Source: Sparassis latifolia
Taxonomy: Eukaryota > Basidiomycota > Agaricomycetes > Polyporales > Sparassidaceae
Assembly: GCA_018466975.1 (NCBI GenBank)
Contig: CM031561.1
Coordinates: 930,001 to 994,000 of the forward strand
Reading direction: 5' to 3'
Length of the DNA: 64,000 nt
Below, piece after piece: positions 57,322 to 64,000 of the stretch (its first letter is position 1; each line of letters starts with the position of its first letter). Both the position numbers and the translations under genes were made by a program. Below the pieces are notes generated by a model that saw only the letters and a program-made list of their open reading frames with translations, did no database searches and was not told the origin of the DNA.

Positions 57322-58867
57322 ATGATTCCGCCAGTTTCTGAAGTATCAGGCATGTTCTCTACACTTGAAGTTGACATCAGGCCTGGATCAGGTCTTGGGC
57401 CGTTTGAACTAGGTACTCACTTAGACCCATGCTCTAACAGAGAAGCTCAGACTCTCTCCAGGATCATCGCTCTGGGATATCCTAGACCTCTTGCGTAGAA
57501 TGCAACATGTATTCCCCTTAGTGGACGTGAAATATGACTCAGACTCGCCAACTACTCCTCTGATGCTTCATATCCGACCCCACCTCGATCTGTTGTTCTC
57601 TGGATATCATCAACGACTACATACCATCTGTCTTAGAGGACTACGAGACTTCAACCCTCCTGTGATACTAAGGTACAAAGACTCTACATTGTCGTCTTAT
57701 GAGGAGGTGCTTCGGAGGGTCGGCGTAAGTCGAACCTTTGGACCTACATATCCTGGCGATGATCTGCGGTACCCTGGTGTCTCATTCAGTTTTGAGGAGG
57801 ATGGTAGGAGTGATGGACTGAAGGGTGCTACATCCCAACCTGAAGATAGAATGCAGGAAGTCAGAAGGGTATTCGTCACTCAGAAGAGTCCGAGTGGTGA
57901 AGTGCGAGATGCGCTAGGGGAGGTGCTAGAGTCTACTACCATGGATGGCGAAGTTCGTCAGGCGGTTGTCAAGGTATTTTTTGGATGTCGTGAAGCTCTA
58001 CTGCTAATACACATGCTCTCAACAGGTTCACGACAGCGTGATACTTCACTTCTATCCGTCAATGATGGAGCCTGTCCGGATACGGTTAGGTGTGAGCACA
58101 GCGCAGGATTTGACGTGCGAACTAGGTCCCCCCATTCGTGTACACTACAAAGAAGATGACAGAATGACTATACACTCAAGAAGCAGTAGCGCGGATGATG
58201 ACGTAGATTCGGACTGTACGCTGCATCGACTTATATCTTGATCTGCAGCTAACAGTCAAACGACCAGATTTCTATAACTACCTACAGCATGGCATAGATT
58301 TCCTCATATCTGGTTCCACGCATCTTGTGAAGAAGATTATTCTCCACTCCAACATTGTGAGTCGCCTATCGTGCTTGACGGTTCACTCGACCGATATCCG
58401 GTCTCTAGCCAGGAACCCCCTTGTTCCAGCGGTACAAGCGGTGTCCGTGGGAGATCGAGGGAATAGCTGAAGACGATGAAGACGGTGCGCCATTTACACA
58501 TGTTCCATCGGAGAGGAGATATTCATTGACATTAACCAGAGACACCCTCGACAGTGAAGTTCAACGACCGAGTCAGTATCTATCTATCACTACTCGTTGT
58601 ATTACGAGCCCTCATTCACTTGGTCTTTGATCCCAGATTGAAGACATGAATCGCTTGCTAAGTCCTAAAGCATCACCACCATCTATGTTACTTGATAGGA
58701 CAGACGACGTAGACGGTCTGACGTTGCCTGGTTCAAGGACGCGTAAGTCGTCCTGGTCGTAATCCTCTTCGCCATGGCTCACTACAGATGCAGGTCTCTT
58801 CGGGTACGACGGAGTTGTACTCGAAGCCACCGAGTCTGCCCAAGTTGTAGCCATTATGTTGTATTGA
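57322..58867 (+). CDS. PHAF1-like protein (UPF0183 family)
   Basis: Homologue of phagosome/autophagy factor PHAF1 (C16orf70), a PI3P-binding protein in animals. Its fungal role is unclear. ATG 57322 (MIPPVSEVSGMFSTLEVDIR). The family N-terminus RPGSGLGPFELG is followed after a 44-nt intron by SSLWDILDLLRRMQHVFPLV and DVKYDSDSP, LMLHIRPHLDLLFSGYHQRL, VRQAVVKVHDSVILHFYPSM, DYFYNYLQHGIDFLISGSTH, LVKKIILHSNI, PGTPLFQRYKRCPWEI, LLSPKASPPSMLLDRTDDVD and RLFGYDGVVLEATESAQVVA ending IMLY. All conserved landmarks are present. One junction (58490-58640) stays unresolved: the obvious GT-AG choices give a stop or an unusual donor. Divergent from DPB2, convergent with the SDT1-like gene. Confidence 0.82.
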
Positions 58868-59015
58868 ACTCTTAGCGTACATGCCGGACTATCTGGGTAC
58901 AGTGTGACATCGTCCAATGCTTACGCCGAATCGGACCCAACCTGTCGTCGCAAACTGTGTCCATGTGTGCACCAACGCCGTGAGTCTAACAGTGTCCTTT
59001 TACCACTAGTCTATG

Positions 59016-60110
59016 TCATGCCTTGAAAATGTCAGGCCAGACCGTTCGAAGCTCCTCTAGTTTCGAGATGACTACCACATCATCTGGAATTGTACCGTCC
59101 TGGGCGATCATCTTTTCTTTCCCGCCTTCTACAGCTTGCATACCATGTTCGCAGAAATGGACGCATCTACCCCAGCCCAACTTTCTTGCAGCTTCGACAT
59201 TAGTTTTGCTGTCATCAATGAAGAGACATTTCGAGGTATCAATGATATTTGCTCGCTTCAAAGCCTATAGAGAACGTCAGTGATTATGGTATACACGACG
59301 ATGGCTAAAGCATACGTCATGGAAGAACTCCGGCTCCGGCTTGCAGAAGAAATCGGAGTTGGCGTAGTCGCAAAACACAAGACCCTCTATCTGATCGTCC
59401 ACACCCAGGATGCGGAGGACGCGCTCAGCGTGCTAAAGGACAAAAGGAATCGCTCAATTGTGACTACTACATTTTCAGTGAGGCAAACGGACCGTCTTAT
59501 ACGCATTCGTAAGACCCCATACACGCGCTTTGCTGCGATCAATGTCCTGCAGAAGGTTCCGAAGTTTGGGGTCAGGCTTGAGCATTTCCTCCAGCGGAAG
59601 AGACCCATCGCATTTACGATCGAAGTCTAACGCATCTACAAGTAACAATCGCGCGCGCGAGTGCCGTTCAGCACGATTTCTCCGAGAATACAAGTGGCTG
59701 ACAGTGACAGGTTGCCAACCGACACCTCACCGATGTCATGGTGTCGCACAAGTCCACGCAAAGCAAGACCATACTGGGTGTAATAGCGATGGTGCAGTAC
59801 CGATGCTTCCTCATCGGTGTGACCAAGACCGACAAAGTAAGCTGACAACAAGTAGCAATGAGCACGCAAAAGTATTCTGCAAGAATAACGGTTGCTCAGG
59901 ACCATGGATTCGTTCGCCCATAGCCTGCGAGATCTTCGCGCTCGCCGAGTACAGCGTATTGTCGATGTCTAGCCAGACAACATAGCGATCATCGTCTACG
60001 ACATAAGCAGCAGATCAGTTCATGATATTTAGCGTAAGACCACAGAGTTCCGATTCTGACTTTGACTTTCGGTCGAACGGACAGTCATCTTGGCGAGCAG
60101 AAACGGTCAT
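59016..60110 (-). CDS. SDT1: HAD-superfamily pyrimidine 5'-nucleotidase (SDT1/PHM8 type)
   Basis: Dephosphorylates pyrimidine mononucleotides, including nicotinamide and 6-azauracil nucleotides in yeast homologues. The start at 60110 (MTVSARQDDCPFDRKSKSES) is chosen because the exon 1 donor then joins in phase to ELYDDDRYVVWLDIDNTLYS; a nearby ATG at 60087 or so is out of phase. HAD motifs: I DIDNTL (nucleophile Asp), II in VWGLTNAYKTHAERVLRILG, III Lys in FCKPEPEFFHD, IV CLFIDDSKTNVEAARKLGWG. The cap contains GHTDEEASVLHHRYYTQYGL and ALRGLVRHHDIDALDFD. Ends ELRTVWPDIFKA. About five introns. Convergent with the PHAF1-like gene (148 bp) and divergent from RPL6. Confidence 0.9.
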
Positions 60111-60412
60111 CAACAGACGCCCAATCCGATTTGGGTCCGGTACTTGCTGACTAAGCATACGCACCAGTGCCAATCTCCTCAGATCTGAGTGTCAACACAG
60201 CTCAGCTTCCTCAAGACACGACTCGGTGAGTCTTTGCGTGATATATGTTGATACCTTAGAAATGCCATGGAGCTATGCGTCCGCTGGGAGGAGTTTGCTG
60301 CGGATTTTCATGGAGGAACATGGATGGATGGATCGTTCGTGCATCCGATGCATCATCTATTGGCGAAGTGGGATCCTTATTGTGTGCAGTCTCTGACATT
60401 ACCCTGCTCCAG
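60111..60412. promoter_or_regulatory. Divergent region SDT1 / RPL6 with probable RPL6 leader intron
   Basis: 302 bp between start codons. A strong donor (CTCG|GTGAGT, 60226) and an AG immediately before the RPL6 ATG define a likely 187-nt 5'-leader intron (60226-60412), leaving about 115 bp for both promoters. Confidence 0.5.
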
Positions 60413-61091
60413 ATGGCCCGTAGCAAGGAATCTGTAACCGGCGTTGCAACGAAGGAGGTTGAGATTGGAGGAGAGAAGAATGGCGGAAAGCGTTTGATCC
60501 CTACGTCGAAGGCACCTCGATTCTACCCCGCCGAAGACATTCGCCAGCCCAGGAAGACCCGCAGGTTACCCAAGCCAGCGAGGCTCCGCTCATCCATCAC
60601 TCCAGGCACAGTCCTCATCCTACTGGCCGGTCGTTTCCGGGGAAAGCGAGTGGTATTCCTGAAGCAGTTGGAGAGCGGTTTGTTGTTGGTGACTGGACCG
60701 TTCAAGGTCAATGGCGTGCCTCTTCGACGAGTCAACCAGGCATACGTCATCTCGACTTCGACGAAGGTCGACCTTGGTGATTTCAAGGTATGTATAGATA
60801 TATCTTCTGGATCGTTGCATGGTCTAATGCTATTGACAGGTCGATGAAAAGTTCAATGACGCGTACTTCACCAAGCCCGCCAGCAAGGGTTCCCGCTCAG
60901 CGGAAGCCGAGTTCTTCTCGGAAGGAAAGCCTAAGGAGAAGGAGGCTTTCCCAGAGTCAAAATCAGCAGATCAGAAGGCGGTTGATAGCGCAGTTATCGC
61001 CGCGGTCAAGAAGACGGAGAACCTGGGCAAGTACCTCAAGTCGAGTTGGGGATTGTCGAAGGGACAGTTCCCTCACAAGATGGTATTCTAG
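60413..61091 (+). CDS. RPL6: 60S ribosomal protein eL6
   Basis: Large-subunit ribosomal protein. Two coding exons, 60413-60787 and 60840-61091 (627 nt), give 208 residues, right for eL6. Family signatures: [74 protein letters not shown] and, after the intron, [13 protein letters not shown]. The lysine-rich C-terminus closes with [19 protein letters not shown]. An unspliced upstream extension encoded by the plus strand from 60275 is the leader intron, not protein. Followed by the MITE and the COX18-like gene on the same strand. Confidence 0.95.
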
Positions 61092-61701
61092 GTGCGGTGG
61101 AGAGTGCGGGCTGGGATTTCTCCCTTGACGGGTGTGGGCGGCAGAGGCCTTCCCTTACGCTATGTGATTATGATACACCTATAGCATGCACATGATAGCT
61201 TTCGTTGTATGTTTTGTTGGGTTGAGCGTGAAGTGTCTAAGTCTTGGCTTTTGGCGAGCACCGAACTGGAAGCGGAGTATCGGGGTCTTGCGTTGTGTGC
61301 AACACCGCGAACATAGTCTGTGTATCGTCACTTGTGGGTAGGTCTGAAAGATGCACATGCTGGTCCATCCGTTACAGCAAAGATCATATCGATAGGCCCT
61401 TCCAAAAAAATCCGTTCACAGAGCGGACTGCGAAATCAAACGCTCCGGAAATTCCGGTGGGTGGTGGCGCCACCATGCACTGTGGTGCCACCAAGTCACG
61501 CCGCCTGGGCCGCTCGCGCCCGGGTGTAGGCAGTTAAGGTCCCACCTATCGGGAGCTTTCTTTTCGCAGACCGCCCAAAGGCCGCCTCCGCACGCTTTTT
61601 TGACCATGGGCCTATCGATATGATCTTTGCTGTAGTTGAGCTCGAAATTCGTAAATATTGACCTCGGTGTCGCTGGCGCGTGACGTTCAACCGCGGCGTC
61701 C
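61092..61701. other. Intergenic region RPL6 / COX18-like containing a MITE
   Basis: 610 bp: RPL6 3' end (61092-61372), the transposable element (61373-61634) and 67 bp of COX18-like 5' flank. Confidence 0.7.
61373..61634. mobile_element. MITE-type foldback element with 25-bp perfect TIRs and TA target duplication
   Basis: Perfect 25-bp terminal inverted repeats at 61375-61399 (begins CAGCAAAGATC) and 61608-61632, flanked on both sides by TA (61373-61374, 61633-61634). The inner arms remain partly complementary (A-run CAAAAAA, then CTGCGAAA/CTCC words), so most of the element can fold on itself. The centre holds a GGTGGCGCCACC palindrome and GGTGGTGCCACC-type repeats. No transposase ORF. TA duplication and a CAG-start TIR fit the Tc1/mariner group, so it is likely non-autonomous and mobilised in trans. 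Whether other copies exist cannot be seen from one window. Confidence 0.9.
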
Positions 61702-62836
61702 ATGCTTGCCACAAGGACTGCACTGCGGTCTTCCAGCCGATACTCTGCCCCGACGACCAAGATCCGTCATGAATGTAGCTCCCGCGCGTCACGGACTTTC
61801 ATATCTGCAGCTGTGCAAGGGCTTTCGGAACAATTCCTTGACTTAGCTATTGCGCTGCCACTTCCCCCATCTCTTCCACCTTATTCGACCACCATTCTCC
61901 TGGTGACTGTCGTATCGCGTCTCATCTTCACGGTCCCATTCTCTGTCTGGGTGTGTAGGTAATTGTTCGCGTATGTCTGCTTATCGTGAATGTCGTCGAT
62001 ATCAGGCAAAAAATCGGCAATGGAAGGCAGAAAACCTCGTCGCCCCCCAGCTTCAACAAGAAGCCCCTCAAATGCGTCAGAAGGTTATCGATGACATGAA
62101 GAGAGGTAACTATCGCGGGGATTCAGACGAAGCCATTAAGAAGGAGATGCAAAAGCGTGCTCGAGCTTTGGTTCGTTCTTTGTACCAATTTTCACTCATC
62201 ATCAGCTTATACGTTGACAGTTGAAAACTCGCAGGGCCGAGCTTAATTCGTTGCACGGCTGCTCGCCCATCCCTACAGTAGTGATACCTCCACTGACCCA
62301 GCTACCGTTGTTCGTTGGATTCAGCATGATGCTCTCAAGAATATCGCACCCACCGACCGTCCTGGATTCCGAATCATTCTTCACGCTCACATCTTTAGCG
62401 CATTCAGATCCAACCGTAACGCTGCCTATTGTGCTGGGCTTGGTTACTCTGGCAAATGTGGAGAGTGCGCATTGGTTCCTCAGTGCGACCGCACTAGAAA
62501 GACAGAAGAAGGTAGAACAGTGGACAGCTGACAGACGTGCAAAGGGGGAGGTTGTCGTTGAACCCAGAAAGATTGTTCAGACCGCTTTGAGGAGTCTTTC
62601 CATCGCTCGTATTCTCATCGCAGCAGTGGTCCCTGGAGTACGTGCCTATATTCTTGTGTTCATGTTTACGGTCCTTGACTTCCTTGCTGTAGACCATTCA
62701 GCTGTATTGGGTTGCGTCCGCTAGCTTTGGTCTGGTTCAGACTTGGATTTTCGATTGGTATGATGCACGGAGAGCTCGCCGACTGACACAGTCACGACCT
62801 AGTGGTTTACCAAAATCACACTCAATAAATTCATGA
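61702..62836 (+). CDS. COX18: Mitochondrial inner-membrane insertase, Oxa1/YidC family (Cox18-like)
   Basis: Inserts proteins into the mitochondrial inner membrane; Cox18 exports the C-terminal domain of Cox2. ATG 61702 begins a basic, Arg/Ser-rich presequence (MLATRTALRSSSRYSAPTTK). Family blocks: GLSEQFLDLAIALPLPPSLP, PPYSTTILLVTVVSRLIFTV (helix 1), the charged matrix segment MRQKVIDDMKRGNYRGDSDE and RALKTRRAELNSLHGCSPIP, TVVIPPLTQLPLFVGFSMML (helix 2), TVTLPIVLGLVTLANVESAH (helix 3), SLSIARILIAAVVPG (helix 4) and TIQLYWVASASFGLVQTWIF (helix 5), then a basic tail to TGA 62834-62836. Three or four introns. Cox18 is preferred over Oxa1 by its length (about 325 aa) and short C-tail, but this is not certain. 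A MITE ends 68 bp upstream. Confidence 0.8.
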
Positions 62837-63216
62837 AACCACTATATCGACAAAATATGTCAGCAACTGTCCCATCCAACCCTCCACATTTCTAGTTACC
62901 TGTAATGAAGCTCTGGTGAGTTCAACCTTTCCTCCATGAACAGCGCGTATGACTAGAAAAGTGGTGCGAGGGAACCGATCACAACTCTGACGGAGTTACA
63001 GGTTTCCTGGGATTTCATCTTGATCTAATATGACGCACTCCTTGTTCGCAGCAGTCCCGCTTGACGATATGCGTGCTGACTTTTCATAACAAGGTTTTTG
63101 CGACCGGCAGCATCGGAACCAACGAAGTACATTACGATCCTTCTAGCTGCGGGCCGTGGTATCGAGTTATCGTAATGTCATGACCGAACCTGCATATATC
63201 CCATCTCCCATATTCG
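62837..63216. other. Convergent intergenic region COX18-like / DUF7704 gene
   Basis: 380 bp with both 3' ends. No feature is seen. Confidence 0.5.
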
Positions 63217-63773
63217 TCATGACTTCTTCGCTAACCCGTCTCTGCTGTCAACGTAGCGACCGACTCCCATGTGCCACGTTATCCTCGGAACCATCAAAGT
63301 AAAGCCCGTGATTATTGTGACCCACAGAATCCCGCCCCATCCTGCAATGTCCCATCTGTTGTCTCCGAGTGCCCACAGCGTGATACCGATGTGGAGGAAG
63401 TCTCCCAGGAGAAGGGGGGTGAGCAAGGCTCTGACAATCTTCTCCTGCAATGCAGGATATGGCGAGAGATATTTCCTGCACGCCGAGAGGACGATGATAT
63501 TGATGAAACCGAGAAGCAGCGTTACGTGGGCGAGCTGCAGTATGGTAACTTGCGTCGCTAGCGGTATCTCGCCCGGTGGTCCGCCAGCGGGCCATGGTGC
63601 TTGTTGATCGTGAATCTGGGTTGTTTGTTCAACGCGTAAACTCGCTCACACTTGATTTAACGTACTTTCTTCGGGTTTGCGAGCGCGCCCAAGAAACCCA
63701 TCGTCGTGAGCATTGGCTCATAGCAACCGAACATAATCCAGTAGAAGGTTGGAATCGCGGAAGTGGGCGCCAT
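63217..63773 (-). CDS. Small integral membrane protein, DUF7704-type
   Basis: Function unknown. ATG at 63773 gives MAPTSAIPTFYWIMFGCYEP and MLTTMGFLGAL (helix 1). After introns come GGPPGEIPLATQVTILQLAH and VTLLLGFINIIVLSACRKYL (helix 2), IVRALLTPLLLGDFLHIGIT (helix 3), LWALGDNRWDIAGWGGILWV and TIITGFTLMVPRITWHMGVG (helix 4), ending RDGLAKKS at TGA 63219-63217. Four helices with conserved TQ-I and D-HI-Y-like positions fit the fungal DUF7704 group. About 150 residues. Its promoter lies in the last 227 bp of the window. Assignment rests on topology and the conserved central residues only. Confidence 0.7.
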
Positions 63774-64000
63774 GCTTCTACTGTCCTTACACGATCGAGA
63801 GTGGTACTGGCCCCCAATCAGGACGATAGCGCGACTGCGGTAGGTAGAGACGTCCCGTCGGAGGGAGCAGTTGTGAGAGATGAGTCTATAGACATGTCTT
63901 TTATGAGCTGTCCACACGCCGCTGAAGGTTGCGGGTATTTCGGCTCCCGCGACCACATGCCTGCCCTAAATAGTCCCGTATATCAAGTCATTCATGGCTA
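63774..64000. promoter_or_regulatory. 5' flank of the DUF7704 gene to the window end
   Basis: 227 bp upstream of the minus-strand start. Minus-strand ORF sequence extends here without family features. No TATA box recognised. Confidence 0.35.

Noticed and set aside
1..64000. CRISPR arrays, phage or bacterial-style defence systems
   Set aside because: No regularly spaced repeats and no such genes; this is intron-rich nuclear fungal DNA.

Overview
This is a fungal nuclear window, almost certainly from a basidiomycete (Agaricomycetes-like). Nearly every gene is split by many short GT-AG introns of about 48-65 nt, genes alternate strands at very short spacing, and the products are typical eukaryotic housekeeping proteins. 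No ORF-dense operon, tRNA, rRNA or CRISPR array is visible. I support 26 protein genes, one decayed gene, one complete MITE-type transposable element and several regulatory or structural elements. Coordinates span from start codon to stop codon and include introns.

Layout. 1-4431: the 5' part of DPH6 (minus) diverges from ubiquitin-activating enzyme UBA1 (plus). 4851-8402: a decayed secreted glutaminase (plus) lies tail-to-tail with an intact secreted S28 serine peptidase (minus). 9693-19473: CPD photolyase, a TXNDC9/Plp1-like phosducin-family protein, DOM34/pelota, URA3 and the tRNA pseudouridine synthase PUS7. 19763-28590: an MFSD10-like transporter, the SUR1-type sphingolipid mannosyltransferase, the PIN nuclease SWT1 and the 3'-end processing factor PCF11. 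29212-40973: ribosomal protein uL6 (RPL9), the prenylcysteine methyltransferase STE14, mitochondrial EF-G2, an unrecognised acidic nuclear-type protein, xylitol dehydrogenase and methionine synthase MET6. 41414-57110: a DUF2985 membrane protein, a 9.4 kb FMP27/Hobbit bridge-like lipid-transfer protein gene and DNA polymerase epsilon subunit DPB2. 57322-63773: a PHAF1-like protein, the SDT1-like pyrimidine nucleotidase, ribosomal protein eL6 (RPL6), a foldback element, a COX18/OXA1-family insertase and a DUF7704 membrane protein.

The genes do not form one pathway. Shared themes are translation and ribosome quality control (DPH6, DOM34, PUS7, RPL9, RPL6, EF-G2), genome maintenance (photolyase, DPB2) and membrane or lipid biology (SUR1, FMP27, STE14, DUF2985). 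Many neighbours are divergent pairs sharing 120-620 bp promoters.

I did not find a convincing new biological system. The most unusual signals are the TA-flanked MITE 68 bp upstream of the COX18-like start codon, the decayed glutaminase whose stop-truncated relic still reads a Gly/Ser-rich hydrophobic tail, a GC-AG intron that is needed to keep a URA3 active-site lysine, a near-perfect 20-bp hairpin between SUR1 and SWT1, a 337-nt intron inside the PCF11 CID, and an unrecognised nuclear-type protein with no in-frame ATG.
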